Source: Algoriphagus terrigena DSM 22685
Lineage (GTDB): Bacteria > Bacteroidota > Bacteroidia > Cytophagales > Cyclobacteriaceae
DNA: 64,000 nucleotides
Assembly: GCF_000429445.1 (NCBI RefSeq)
Contig: NZ_AUBW01000010.1
Span: 1-64,000 of the forward strand
Direction: 5' to 3'
Shown one piece after another: positions 24,645 to 33,983 of the stretch; positions within the stretch are counted from its first letter, which is position 1, and each line of letters starts with the position of its first letter. The position numbers and the translations under genes were made by a program. The notes under the pieces are model-generated. The model did no database searches, was not told the DNA's origin, and worked only from the letters and a program-made list of their open reading frames with translations.

Positions 24645-27320
24645 CTATAAATCAAATTTCACCGTCAACAATCCATACCTGGGCTGGACAAGATAGGCAT
24701 AGGTACTAATCAGATTTTCGCTGAAACTGTCTCTGCGGATCGAGCGGGTGTCGAGGATATTCCACACCGAAAGCCGGAATTCCCAAGGGCTGGATTTGCC
24801 CTGATAGCTCAGGAAAGCATTGAAAAACTCGTAGTCGCTCCGGATTCCACTGGCTTGATTCAGGTAAGTGTTATAGGTGTAGTCAGCATTCAGTTTGATC
24901 CCTTTGTAGATGTCCAGATCGATCTCGACTTTGGGGCTGTGGGTGGAAAAGGTGTTTTTGATCTCGCCCGAGGTGTACTGGTTTCCGGTGAAAGAATAGC
25001 CTAGATCCACTTCCAAAACCTTAAAAAACGTCGTGGTCACCTTTGTGTCATAGGTCTGGGAGAATTGTTCGTTTCGGCTAGGCATATCATTCAAGACAAG
25101 GTTGTTGGAGTAGGCATTCCATCGCCCGCCCAACTCGAATTTGAGGCGGTTGTACCGCTTGTCCATCCTGAGATTTCCATTGATCGTCTCGTTGGTAGGC
25201 TCGACGTTGAGCACCGAGAGAAGCCGATTGATCCCCATGAATTCCGTCGTGGTGATCAGCTCGTTCTTCTTTCTCTGCCAGACTGCATCCCCAAACAGAT
25301 TGAATCCGGAGAACATGTCGAAATGGTTAAAATTCAGGGAATGGGTGTAGTAGAGACCATTTTCGAGCACGCGATTGCCCTGAAACACCGCATTGTAATC
25401 CTGAAGCACAAACCCCTGGGCAAGCTTTTGGATGTCCATGAAATTGGCTTCGGTCTGGAAACGATAGGTCAATGAACGGTTCGTCTTGATGGCCCATTTG
25501 GCATAAAATCCCGGAAGTAACAGCACCTTGTCATGGCTTCGTTCGTCCTCAAACTGCTGATCCTGCCAAGCGAAACGGTGAAGGTAAAGTGAGGGACTGA
25601 GGATCAGTTTTTTCCATTTGGTCTTGTACGTCGTCCCCAGATACAGATCCTGGAAGCCAAACTCATTGTCATTTTCAAAGGCATCAAAATCACTCCCTGC
25701 GTCCACCTGCTCCAAGCTTCCCGTCAGGCTTTGGGAGATGTTCTGATAGCCCAGCGACCAGTTCAGGTGGTTGGTTGCATTCAGGATGTGGTAGTAGTTA
25801 AAAGCTCCCTCGATCGTGCGGGAATGGATCTCCTGCTGCTGAAGAAACTGGTAGCTTTCCTGATCCATGACCGGAATGACACCGCCCAGCGGCTTCAAAT
25901 TCGTGTTCAACTCATACAGCGGATCTTGAAATTTCTTTTCCCAGTTCACCTCCATGGAGTACACCCGCTTCTCGCTCGGCGCATGATACCATTCGGCTTT
26001 CTGCTGCAAGCTGTAGGGAGTTCGGGTTTGAACCGTCCCAAGATTTTGGACAATTTGCCCAAAATTGGAGTTCATCAGATTCCCGTTCTCAATATCGGAG
26101 AGCTTCCCAAAAGCGCTGTATTTGAAATATGTTTCGTCTTTAGGCGTGAAAGTCAAGCCATACTTCAGGAGCCCGGATTTGTTTTCCACCCGGCTGACCG
26201 AGGTCAGGAGTTCCTGATTGTTTTCACCTGAGTTCAGATAGGTTCGAAAGGAAGAACTCCCGAGCTCATTATCCGAACTTGAACCGATCAGAAATCCAGA
26301 GTGCCTCCACTTTTTGCTTGGATTGTAATTAAAATTAAGTGCCCCAAGTGTAGTCTCGAGCGAAGCGGCGTTATCGCGGCTGGCCATCGGGATGCCGATG
26401 TCGTCTCCTGCAAGGGCCACATTCGAACCGGTTCTTCGGCCCAGTCCGGCCATTCCCCCGCTAAACCGGAAATAATCCTGAAGCGTAAAGGTTTGCTCGC
26501 CGACATTGTTAGTGCCTCCGATTAGGTTTAGATTCAGTTTGGGAGCATAATAAAAGACATTCGCGTGCCCCAAATAGCGTTCTTGCGGCCCTCCTCCGGC
26601 CGTCACATCGCCGAAGACCATGTTCTTTTTCCCGTCCTTCAGCTGGATATTCAGGGCCAATGTTTCGTCATTGTCCAGTCCCCGGATCGGGGAGATTTCG
26701 TTGAAATTCTTCAACACCTGCACCCGGTCCACGGCATTTGCGGGAAGGTTTTTGGTAGCCAGCTTGGTGTCTCCGTCAAAGAACGTCTTGCCATCTACCA
26801 GGATTTTGTCGACCTTTTTGCCCTGTACTTTGACATCACCGTTGTCGTCGATCTGGAATCCCGGCAGCTTTTCCAGCACATCCTCCAGCTTGCGCTCCGT
26901 GCCGGTGGTAAAGGCGTCCGCCTTGTACGTCAGCGTATCCCCTCTCATCGTAACCGGCATCTCGGATACCACTTCGACCAGCCCGAGCTCCGTATCACTT
27001 TGCTTTAGGATGATCTGCATCTGGACATCCTGATTCCATTCTGAGATCAGTTTTTCAAACTGCTGATAGCCGACAAAAGAAACACGGAGTAGAAACTGGA
27101 AACCCTGAGCCAGCGTGATCTTAAATCTCCCCTCCTCGTTGGTGATCCCGAATCCGCCGATCTTTTGGGTGCCCTGGTTCACCGCCACGACGTTGGCGTA
27201 AGCAATCGGCCGATTCAGGCTGTCCAAAACCTGTCCGACGAGGGGTTTGGTTTGGGAAAAAGAAGAAAAGGAAATCAGAACAAATCCCAGGCAGATCAAA
27301 GTCCGGTAGAAAAAAGGCAT
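24645..27320 (-). CDS. TonB-dependent outer-membrane barrel with regulatory-like domain
   Basis: An 891-residue outer-membrane protein with a signal peptide (MPFFYRTLICLGFVLISFSS). Residues about 25-105 are a carboxypeptidase-like regulatory domain (VGQVLDSLNRPIAYANVVAV). A plug-like region (about 125-215) includes LPGFQIDDNGDVKVQGKKVD and ILVDGKTFFDGD. A long 'outer membrane beta-barrel family' region follows to the C-terminus. Proteins of this type are often paired with GLPGLI proteins, as here with 27509. The role may be peptide, metal or signal handling across the outer membrane; the substrate is unknown. No SusD partner is present. A 188-bp gap separates it from the GLPGLI gene upstream. 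Confidence 0.9.
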   Translation of the reverse strand: MPFFYRTLICLGFVLISFSSFSQTKPLVGQVLDSLNRPIAYANVVAVNQGTQKIGGFGITNEEGRFKITLAQGFQFLLRVSFVGYQQFEKLISEWNQDVQMQIILKQSDTELGLVEVVSEMPVTMRGDTLTYKADAFTTGTERKLEDVLEKLPGFQIDDNGDVKVQGKKVDKILVDGKTFFDGDTKLATKNLPANAVDRVQVLKNFNEISPIRGLDNDETLALNIQLKDGKKNMVFGDVTAGGGPQERYLGHANVFYYAPKLNLNLIGGTNNVGEQTFTLQDYFRFSGGMAGLGRRTGSNVALAGDDIGIPMASRDNAASLETTLGALNFNYNPSKKWRHSGFLIGSSSDNELGSSSFRTYLNSGENNQELLTSVSRVENKSGLLKYGLTFTPKDETYFKYSAFGKLSDIENGNLMNSNFGQIVQNLGTVQTRTPYSLQQKAEWYHAPSEKRVYSMEVNWEKKFQDPLYELNTNLKPLGGVIPVMDQESYQFLQQQEIHSRTIEGAFNYYHILNATNHLNWSLGYQNISQSLTGSLEQVDAGSDFDAFENDNEFGFQDLYLGTTYKTKWKKLILSPSLYLHRFAWQDQQFEDERSHDKVLLLPGFYAKWAIKTNRSLTYRFQTEANFMDIQKLAQGFVLQDYNAVFQGNRVLENGLYYTHSLNFNHFDMFSGFNLFGDAVWQRKKNELITTTEFMGINRLLSVLNVEPTNETINGNLRMDKRYNRLKFELGGRWNAYSNNLVLNDMPSRNEQFSQTYDTKVTTTFFKVLEVDLGYSFTGNQYTSGEIKNTFSTHSPKVEIDLDIYKGIKLNADYTYNTYLNQASGIRSDYEFFNAFLSYQGKSSPWEFRLSVWNILDTRSIRRDSFSENLISTYAYLVQPRYGLLTVKFDL

Positions 27321-27329
27321 AGTTGGTTT

Positions 27330-27508
27330 AGTTTTAAATGGTCAACAGTCGACGGACGACAGTCCACGGCTGTGTCAGGTAAAGATTTAATCTGGATTCT
27401 TCTGTGGTGCGTTTACCTCGTCCCAAAAGGCTTCGCCTTCCCAACTCTCGTAGGTGCTCAGCCTGACACATGTCATCGTACTTGGTACTTGGTACTTTGT
27501 ACTTAATA
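27330..27508. repeat. Intergenic dispersed CAGTC-type repeat
   Basis: A GTCAACAGTCGACGGACGAC-like block (27341-27370) belongs to the same degenerate family seen at 14568 and 37443. Near 27480 a short tandem (TACTTGGTACTTGGTACTTT) precedes the GLPGLI stop. No gene or clear terminator is present, so the barrel gene may be read through from the GLPGLI gene. Confidence 0.4.
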
Positions 27509-28348
27509 CTAATTTCCCACCCTAATCGTAAACTGATTCCCTTCACCGGGCTTTCCCTGGTACTGGTTCATCATCTGTTTCATCCCTTCCTCCTGCACGG
27601 TTCGGAATTCCTCGCGGCTGACAATTTTCCCACGCTTGGGATGCTCGATTTCAACAGGGTGGGAAGCAGGATTCAGCTCGATTTTTTCACAAATAAGTGT
27701 TCTGCCTTGATTATGAACTTCCAGTATCAAACCCGGTAAGCCGAAGTAATTATCCGGCCCATGGGAAACGGGGATTTCTGGGGTAAACCAAGCCTCTACC
27801 TTGATCGTGTCTTTGACAGCTTCCATCTCAGTCATCCCGGTGGAAAACCGCTGGGAATCGATAATCTTGGAATAGATTGCCTTTTGAGCGTTGTAGTTTC
27901 CGATTTTTTTGGTCTCTCCTGTGAGCTCCCATTCGGCAGGCTCCAGGACATCTTTGATCAGAAATTCTTTCCCCATCATTTCCTGTTCCTGTTCATAGGC
28001 TTGGTCTGCGATGTTTTTGTAGAGCACCCGGTCTGCACTGCCTGTATTGATCACCATGGTCATGCCGCCAGAGCTGGCTGTGGCTGGTCCGGCACCAAGA
28101 CTTTCGGCTTGCTTCCAGTTGGATTCTGTCTGGGTGAAAGAAAGTATGTAGTCCCGCTCCATCTGCTTTTTGAGCTGCGCCTGGATTTCGGCCATCTGCT
28201 CGGGGCTGGTTTTGCTGCTGTCCATCTGGAACTGCATGCTGCTGGAGGATTTGTAATAGGCTCGTCCGGTCAATCCCTGAGCGATGGCCTGGGGTATGGT
28301 CGCGCTCACAAAAAAGAGCAATGCGAGTACTAGTAGTTTTGCTTTCAT
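27509..28348 (-). CDS. GLPGLI family secreted protein, copy 1
   Basis: A 279-residue exported protein (MKAKLLVLALLFFVSATIPQ signal) bearing the family's signature YFGLPGLILEVH near residue 200. It is about as long as the paralogue at 28591 and highly similar throughout: both share EQEMMGKEFLIKD-like and VEIE.PK.GK segments. The GLPGLI family is specific to Bacteroidota, has no proven function, and commonly sits next to TonB-type barrels. A Met/Gln-rich insert (SSSMQFQMDSSKTSPEQMAE) hints at metal binding. Upstream, at 28478-28503, is a three-fold 10-bp-phased motif shared with copy 2, suggesting common control. Confidence 0.9.
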   Translation of the reverse strand: MKAKLLVLALLFFVSATIPQAIAQGLTGRAYYKSSSSMQFQMDSSKTSPEQMAEIQAQLKKQMERDYILSFTQTESNWKQAESLGAGPATASSGGMTMVINTGSADRVLYKNIADQAYEQEQEMMGKEFLIKDVLEPAEWELTGETKKIGNYNAQKAIYSKIIDSQRFSTGMTEMEAVKDTIKVEAWFTPEIPVSHGPDNYFGLPGLILEVHNQGRTLICEKIELNPASHPVEIEHPKRGKIVSREEFRTVQEEGMKQMMNQYQGKPGEGNQFTIRVGN

Positions 28349-28477
28349 AGCTAGGTTAAATTATTTGTCTGAATAAGTTGAATTTGCGGTTTGGATTAAA
28401 TTTGGTGGTCTTACGACCGTGGCCTGTTGACTTATTTCATTCTGGCACAAACCAATAAAATGCAATCAAACCAAAGA

Positions 28478-28503
28478 GTTAAGCACTGTTAACGTGTCTT
28501 AAC
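28478..28503. promoter_or_regulatory. Three-fold GTTAA direct repeat upstream of GLPGLI copy 1
   Basis: TTAA occurs at 28479, 28489 and 28499, an exact 10-bp phase, within GTTAAGCACTGTTAACGTGT and onward. Such direct repeats on one DNA face are typical of OmpR/PhoB-type regulator sites. A conserved ACAAACCAAT starts 31 bp before the first repeat; on the gene's strand this reads ATTGGTTTGT, one base from the -7 consensus. Confidence 0.7.
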
Positions 28504-28590
28504 CTTGAATTTTAAGCTGGCAAAAGTCTAGTCGGAGGCTTCGAAATTTTGACTTTCTTGACGCTTAAATCTTGACTCTAAAACTTCCAA

Positions 28591-29415
28591 TCATCCACCA
28601 ACCCGGACCTTATTTCCCTCACCCGGCTTGCCCTGATATCGATTTTGCAGCTGCTGGATGCTTTCTTCCTGGATCACATGAAACTCTTCATAGCTGACCA
28701 CTTTTCCCTGTTTGGGCTTTTCAATTTCCACAGGATCAGCCGCAGGATTGAGTTCGATTTTTTCGCAATAGTAGGTTCTGCCTCCATTATGCACCTCCAA
28801 GATTAAACCCGGCAATCCGAAGTAGTTTTCCGGACCATGGGCCACGGGGATTTCGGTAGTAAACCAGACGGTGACCTGGATGGTATCTTTCACATCTTCC
28901 ATTTCCGTCATCTCTGCCGAAAAGCGCTGTGCATCCACCACTTCAAAATAGCTTGCCTTTTGCGCTGTGTATTTTCCGATCTTTTTCGTCTCTGCACTCA
29001 GTTCCCATTGGCGCGGAACCAAGGCATCCTGGATCAAAAACTCCTTGCCCATAAACTCTTGCTCCTGCACATAGCTTTGATCCACGAGGTCTTTATAGAG
29101 GACCTCGCTTCCACTTCCGGAAAGACTGATAGTCATCCCATCGGCACTGGCTTGATCGGTGGCGCCTGCTAGAGTTTCGGCTTGCTTCCAGTTGGATTCA
29201 GTTTGGGTAAAAGAAAGGATAAAGTCCCGCTGCCAGGGTTTTTTCATGATTTCATGAGCTTCGGCAATTTCTTCCGGACTCATATCGGCGCTGTCTATCC
29301 GAATCATAATCTGATTAGAAGCTTTGAAATAGGCTCTACCTGAAAGCTGCTGGGATTCTGCCTCACCGAGGAGGAAGCCGAATAAGGAAAGGAGAATCAA
29401 AAGTCTGGTTTTCAT
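28591..29415 (-). CDS. GLPGLI family secreted protein, copy 2
   Basis: A 274-residue exported protein. Start 29415 was chosen because MKTRLLILLSLFGFLLGEAE forms the signal; 26 more codons are open upstream. It has the YFGLPGLILEVH signature and matches copy 1 along its whole length, so the two arose by tandem duplication. The duplication included the upstream DNA, since both genes carry the same motif block (29485-29510 here). It lies closest to the divergent sensor kinase gene (29642), a plausible controller. No function is established for the family. Confidence 0.9.
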   Translation of the reverse strand: MKTRLLILLSLFGFLLGEAESQQLSGRAYFKASNQIMIRIDSADMSPEEIAEAHEIMKKPWQRDFILSFTQTESNWKQAETLAGATDQASADGMTISLSGSGSEVLYKDLVDQSYVQEQEFMGKEFLIQDALVPRQWELSAETKKIGKYTAQKASYFEVVDAQRFSAEMTEMEDVKDTIQVTVWFTTEIPVAHGPENYFGLPGLILEVHNGGRTYYCEKIELNPAADPVEIEKPKQGKVVSYEEFHVIQEESIQQLQNRYQGKPGEGNKVRVGG

Positions 29416-29484
29416 GGCTAAAATGGATTTTGGTTTGGGATAAATTGTTCGGTACAAACCAATCCAAAGCCGCTGAGCAAAAGC

Positions 29485-29510
29485 GTTAAGCACTGTTAAC
29501 GTGTGTTAAC
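29485..29510. promoter_or_regulatory. Three-fold GTTAA direct repeat upstream of GLPGLI copy 2
   Basis: GTTAA starts at 29485, 29495 and 29505, an exact 10-bp phase. The first 21 bases (GTTAAGCACTGTTAACGTGT...) are identical to the site at 28478. ACAAACCAAT at 29454 is again 31 bp from the first repeat. It lies in the region shared with the divergent two-component operon and could control both directions. Confidence 0.75.
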
Positions 29511-29641
29511 CTCGGTTTTTCGCTTCCACATAAGCCTCTAATTTAGTGGCGTGAAATCGAGCTAGTTGCAAGCGAGACTCGTAGAGATGACTATAAAGCT
29601 TGCGAGATTCCATGTGGCCTTTAAGAAATAATTACAATCAC

Positions 29642-31204
29642 ATGAAAAAGCTGCAATTCAAGCGAATAGGATTTTTGATCGGATTTACCCTGCTGGTGAG
29701 CATCGGGGTTCAGGCCTGGCGCACCTATTCCCAATTGCAGATCATCAGACGTCAGCTCGTCGTGGACATCCAGCAGTCTCTGGACAATGCTCTCGAAAGC
29801 TACTTTGCCGAACTGGCCCAAACCAATGTGATTGGGTTGACCAATCGGCCCGGCTCCCCCGCTCCCCCCAGTTTCGCGGGATTAGACTCGGGCCATATCA
29901 CGCATATTACCATAAACAGTCAAGACACCGTCGGCATATCTGCGAATGGGTTGAGTCACAATACCCTCCGGCTTAAAAGGTCCCTGGATTCTGAATTAAG
30001 TCAAGAAATTGACTCCATTTTTTGGCAGGGTGCGCCAGCCGATTCCACTGTAAAAATGATTTTTCTAGATTCTTCCCAAAGAATTAATGTGGACAAAGGC
30101 CAAGATTTGAACGTGTTCTACAGGCGAAATCAAAACGACAGCATCAACCAGCTCCGATATTTCACCAACAAAGTTATCATCTCCATCACGCGGGATTCCC
30201 TTGATTTTGACAAAATCAAGACATACCTCGAGGCAGAACTGGATCGTAAAAGAATCGAGATCGACTACGAACTTTTCCAATCCACCAGAAGGATCCCCCG
30301 AACAGGAGAAAAAATGGAGCCTCCAAAAGCGCCAGAGAAAAAATCGGACTTGAGCTACATTACCGTCTCCCGCGCTACCTTTTTACCACCGGGACAGTCG
30401 TTGGAGATACATTTTGAAATTATTTCGAAAACCCTGGTAAGACGTGGAATCTTCGAGATTTTGACTTCTTTGACGTTTTTGGCCATCATCGCCTATGCCT
30501 TTTATTACCTGTACCAGACGATCAAAAACCAAAAGGAAATCGCCGAAATCAAGCAGGACCTGATCGCCAACATCACCCACGAATTCAAAACCCCGATTGC
30601 GACGACGCTTTCAGCGATCGAGGGGATTCAGCTGTTCAATTCGGAAAATGATCCTGCAAAGACCAGTCGCTACTTGGGCATTTCCAAAGCCCAAATGCTC
30701 AAATTGAACCAGATGGTGGAGAAACTGCTGGAAACGGCTACCCTGGATTCTGACCAATTGCCGCTTCATCCAGAGCCAATCGAACCTGAGATTTTGCTCC
30801 GCACCCTCGTGCAGAAGTTCCACACGATGGCTCCCGAGAAATCCATTGACCTCACGCTGCCCTCCCATTGCAAACCGATCCTGGCTGATCCCTTTCACTT
30901 TGAAAACGTCATCTCCAACCTCTTGGACAACGCCATCAAATACGGCGGAGATCAAATCCGGATTTGCCTGGACCAAAACGGCAACAGCCGCATCCGCATC
31001 TGGGACAATGGCGGAAAGATAGAATCCGCACAAAAGGAGCGGGTTTTTGAGCAGTTTTACCGGATTCCACAGGGAGATCTGCATGATGTCAAAGGCTTTG
31101 GAATCGGGCTTTATTACGTGAAAAAAATCCTCGAAAAACACGGAGGCAAGATCGAATTGGACACCGCGCCGAAGCACACGGCCTTCACCACCATCTGGCC
31201 ATGA
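29642..31204 (+). CDS. Sensor histidine kinase
   Basis: A 520-residue inner-membrane kinase. ATG 29642 was chosen as the start of the first membrane helix (about 8-25). A periplasmic sensor of about 250 residues follows, then a second helix (about 275-300). The DHp domain carries His313 (ANITHEFKTPIATT). The catalytic domain has an N-box (NVISNLLDNAIKYG), G1 (RIWDNGG), F-box (FEQFYRIP) and G2 (GFGIGLYYV). No HAMP or PAS domain is evident. It overlaps the response-regulator start by 4 bp (ATGA), so the two are translationally coupled. It is divergent from the GLPGLI genes, which are likely targets. Confidence 0.95.
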   Translation: MKKLQFKRIGFLIGFTLLVSIGVQAWRTYSQLQIIRRQLVVDIQQSLDNALESYFAELAQTNVIGLTNRPGSPAPPSFAGLDSGHITHITINSQDTVGISANGLSHNTLRLKRSLDSELSQEIDSIFWQGAPADSTVKMIFLDSSQRINVDKGQDLNVFYRRNQNDSINQLRYFTNKVIISITRDSLDFDKIKTYLEAELDRKRIEIDYELFQSTRRIPRTGEKMEPPKAPEKKSDLSYITVSRATFLPPGQSLEIHFEIISKTLVRRGIFEILTSLTFLAIIAYAFYYLYQTIKNQKEIAEIKQDLIANITHEFKTPIATTLSAIEGIQLFNSENDPAKTSRYLGISKAQMLKLNQMVEKLLETATLDSDQLPLHPEPIEPEILLRTLVQKFHTMAPEKSIDLTLPSHCKPILADPFHFENVISNLLDNAIKYGGDQIRICLDQNGNSRIRIWDNGGKIESAQKERVFEQFYRIPQGDLHDVKGFGIGLYYVKKILEKHGGKIELDTAPKHTAFTTIWP

Positions 31205-31881
31205 GCAAGATCAATGTATTACTGGCCGAAGACGAATTGGCCCTGGGAATGATCATTCAGGAAAGTCTCGAAAGCAGGGACTTCAAAGTCCGCCTCTGTG
31301 GCGACGGGCAAAAAGCCTGGGAAAGCTACCTCCAGCAAAAGCCGGATGTACTGGTCCTGGATGTGATGATGCCGAAGAAAGATGGATTCACCCTGGCTGC
31401 GGAAATCCGCAAGACCGATCCCTACACCCCAATCATCTTCCTCACTTCCAAAAGCCAGACCGAAGATGTGGTCAAAGGCTTTGGCCTCGGAGCCAACGAC
31501 TACGTGCGGAAGCCCTTTAGCATGGAGGAACTGATCGTCCGAATCAAATCCCATCTGGACAAGATCCGAGTCCGGCAGAGCCAAAGCGATTGGATCGTCT
31601 TGGGGAAATACGAATTCCATCCTACCCGACAATTGCTGAAGCTGGGAGAAAGCGAGCATCCGCTCACTTCCCGAGAATCCCAATTACTTCAGATTCTACT
31701 GGAAAACGCGAATGACATCACCGACCGAACCAAGATTCTCACCCAAATCTGGGGTTCGGACGACTTTTTCAATGCCCGCAGCATGGATGTCTTTATCACC
31801 AAACTTCGCAAAAAACTCCAGGACGACCCTGGGATTCAGATCCTGAATGTGCGGGGATATGGGTTTAAACTGGTGTGTTGA
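31201..31881 (+). CDS. OmpR/PhoB-family response regulator
   Basis: A 226-residue transcription factor. The receiver domain (about 4-118) has the acidic pair E10-D11, phosphoacceptor Asp54 (VLVLDVMMP), a conserved Thr (IIFLTSKS) and Lys (YVRKPF). The C-terminal winged-helix domain (about 130-226) has LTSRESQLLQILLENAND and a recognition helix in MDVFITKLRKKL. It is coupled to the kinase by an ATGA overlap. Regulators of this fold usually bind direct repeats spaced 10-11 bp, exactly what precedes the two GLPGLI genes 2-3 kb away. Confidence 0.96.
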   Translation: MSKINVLLAEDELALGMIIQESLESRDFKVRLCGDGQKAWESYLQQKPDVLVLDVMMPKKDGFTLAAEIRKTDPYTPIIFLTSKSQTEDVVKGFGLGANDYVRKPFSMEELIVRIKSHLDKIRVRQSQSDWIVLGKYEFHPTRQLLKLGESEHPLTSRESQLLQILLENANDITDRTKILTQIWGSDDFFNARSMDVFITKLRKKLQDDPGIQILNVRGYGFKLVC

Positions 31882-31899
31882 GTTTTGAACTTATCGTCC

Positions 31900-31920
31900 C
31901 CGTGAGTGTCCCACTCACGG
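31900..31920. repeat. GTGAGTGTC palindrome after the response regulator
   Basis: A perfect 9-bp stem (CCGTGAGTG/CACTCACGG, loop TCC) without a following T-run. It shares the core GTGAGTGTC..CACTCAC with 17254-17279, so it looks like a dispersed small palindrome, perhaps also acting as an RNA 3' structure between the convergent genes. Confidence 0.55.
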
Positions 31921-31960
31921 ATTGACCACGTCTCTCCCCGACTCCCAATCCTACAAACCC

Positions 31961-33253
31961 TTACTCTTTCGAAGCCTTGTAGATCGCGTCAAGCAGGGAG
32001 CCTGCTTCTTTGGTGTCGTTGCCGAGTTCCCAAAACATGATACCTCCGATGCCCTTTTCCATCGCATAGCGGGTTTTCAGGGCTACGGACACGGTGTCAT
32101 CATAGGACACCATCAAGCTGTCGGCTGCATTGTACATGTAGGGAGCCTGCGCTTTGTCATCCCAGAATCGTTGGAAACTGCTGTCCTGCTCGTACTTTTC
32201 CCGGATCTCGTGATAGGCCATCCAGCCGATGTGCAAGCCGTTGCTGAGCTGATAGAGTCCGTTGTTTACCGGCGGCACACCTTTCCAAACCCGTCCGTAG
32301 AAGGCTCCTCCGATCACGATCTGCTTGGGATCGACACCCTTTTCGATTAGGAAATCGACGATCTTTTGTGCGGACCGAGGGTCGGGATCAGGATTTTCTC
32401 CGCTTTGGAACAGACTATCCAGATGGGCTTTGAACGGCGTCCCCGCGATATCTGCGCTTTTGACATCGCCAAGCGGCGTATGGTGTCCGGTGTAGATAGA
32501 CACGCCGGAGACCTGATCGTAGGTCATCACATTGGTGTAGTCCGCGTACTTCATGACCTCATTCACATCGATGAAATCGTAATACCGCTTCCAACCCGCC
32601 GAAGCAAAAGTCAGGATCTTTGGCGTGTCGAAGGTATCCAGCATCTCCCGCAAGCCCTTCATGAGTGCGGTAAAGTTTTGGGTATCTTCCGGTCGGGCTT
32701 TGGTACCCGCTCCCGAAATCCCGGGATACTCCCAGTCCATATCCATGCCGTCCAGGCCATAGGTTTGGATAAAATTCTTAGCGCTGGCAATGAACTTTGC
32801 CCGGCTCTCCGGAGTCAGCGCCATGTCAGAGAATCCATCCGCACCCCAACCGCCGATGGCGATCATGACTTTCAGATCCGGATTTCGCTCCTTTTGTTTC
32901 ACCAGCGCTTCCAGTTTCGCTCCTGCTATCTCAGGTTTGCCAAACTTCATCTCCCCATCGATCACATGGGCGAAAGAGTAGATGATGTGGGTCAGTTTTT
33001 CCACCGGAACCTCCTCGGGCTTGTAGTTCCGCTCGGGCACGTAGTAGGCCATGATGACGGGTTGATGGGCGGAATTGGCCGTGGGAGTTTCTTCGGAAGG
33101 GTGGGCAGAAGGAGCAGAGCATCCCCACAAAAGGATCAGCGCAAAAAGAGCAGCGAGGTAAATATGTTTCCGAGCCAAAGTAAAGTTCTTTTGAAGTTGA
33201 TGGATAATTTTTAACAAGATCAGATTACTTCTGTTATTTTTTTTAACAATCAT
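31961..33253 (-). CDS. GH18 family chitinase-like lipoprotein
   Basis: A protein of up to 430 residues. A lipobox (ALILLWGC) near residue 45 marks a lipoprotein, so the true start may be an internal alternative codon (a TTG lies just before ARKHIYLAALF) rather than ATG 33253. The GH18 barrel is clear: VIMAYYVPERNY, LKVMIAIGGWGADGFSDM and the catalytic DGMDMDWEYPG (DxxDxDxE), with YDQVSG and GIMFWELGNDT further on. It probably hydrolyses chitin-type or other beta-1,4-GlcNAc polymers using substrate-assisted catalysis. It lies convergent with the two-component operon. Confidence 0.9.
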   Translation of the reverse strand: MIVKKNNRSNLILLKIIHQLQKNFTLARKHIYLAALFALILLWGCSAPSAHPSEETPTANSAHQPVIMAYYVPERNYKPEEVPVEKLTHIIYSFAHVIDGEMKFGKPEIAGAKLEALVKQKERNPDLKVMIAIGGWGADGFSDMALTPESRAKFIASAKNFIQTYGLDGMDMDWEYPGISGAGTKARPEDTQNFTALMKGLREMLDTFDTPKILTFASAGWKRYYDFIDVNEVMKYADYTNVMTYDQVSGVSIYTGHHTPLGDVKSADIAGTPFKAHLDSLFQSGENPDPDPRSAQKIVDFLIEKGVDPKQIVIGGAFYGRVWKGVPPVNNGLYQLSNGLHIGWMAYHEIREKYEQDSSFQRFWDDKAQAPYMYNAADSLMVSYDDTVSVALKTRYAMEKGIGGIMFWELGNDTKEAGSLLDAIYKASKE

Positions 33254-33422
33254 CTAATGAAAGGATTATTTTCCTCCCAGAAAACCAAAATCAGAGAAAG
33301 TTTGAGATTATCGTTTAAACGGGGGGCTCCTCGGCGATAAGCACCAAATGCTGTCAGCCAGCTGCCATTCCACCGGAATTTATCGCAACTTTACAACAGT
33401 TACATCAGGCCACGTTTCCTCC

Positions 33423-33983
33423 ATGAATATTAGAAAAGCTCTGTTTGAAGATGCTGAGGCCATTGCAGGACTTTTGATGCTGGCTTCCGGAGAGGTGATG
33501 TACAAGTTCGCCGGGGAGAAGAACTATCCGAAGGCGAGGGATTTTTTGTTTCATTTTGTAAAAAGACAAAGCAACCAATACTCCTACCAGAATTGCTATG
33601 TTGCTGAGGATGAAAACGAGTTGGTCGGCGCAGTTTTGGTTTATGATGGAGCGAAATTGGCAGAATTGAGAAAACCAGTTCTGGACTATATCCATCAGCA
33701 TTTCGACTCCACCCTGCAAGTGGAGGACGAGACGCATGCCGGCGAATCTTACATCGATTCGCTGGGAGTTTCGTCAGTCCATCAGGGGAAGGGCATCGGC
33801 TTTCAATTGCTTCAGTTTGTGATCAACGAGAAGGTCAAAACAGGCGGCGGGACGATTGGTCTGTTGGTTGACAAGACAAATCCCGGAGCAAAGAGACTCT
33901 ATTTGAACTTGGGCTTTATACCAGTTGGGGAGAAGTCGCTCCTGGGAATTTCACTGGAACACCTGCAGCTGAAGGTGATTTGA
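33423..33983 (+). CDS. GNAT family N-acetyltransferase
   Basis: A 186-residue cytosolic enzyme. ATG 33423 (MNIRKALFEDAEAIAGLLML) is the typical GNAT start; 25 more codons are open upstream but look non-coding. The acetyl-CoA motif is SSVHQGKGIGFQLLQFV, and the beta5-alpha4 region reads LLVDKTNPGAKRLYLNLGF. The acceptor is unknown. It is monocistronic, between the GH18 and alpha/beta hydrolase genes. Confidence 0.9.
   Translation: MNIRKALFEDAEAIAGLLMLASGEVMYKFAGEKNYPKARDFLFHFVKRQSNQYSYQNCYVAEDENELVGAVLVYDGAKLAELRKPVLDYIHQHFDSTLQVEDETHAGESYIDSLGVSSVHQGKGIGFQLLQFVINEKVKTGGGTIGLLVDKTNPGAKRLYLNLGFIPVGEKSLLGISLEHLQLKVI

Noticed and set aside
24645..27320. SusC/SusD-type polysaccharide utilisation locus
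   Set aside because: No SusD-like lipoprotein is encoded nearby, and the barrel type together with GLPGLI neighbours points elsewhere.
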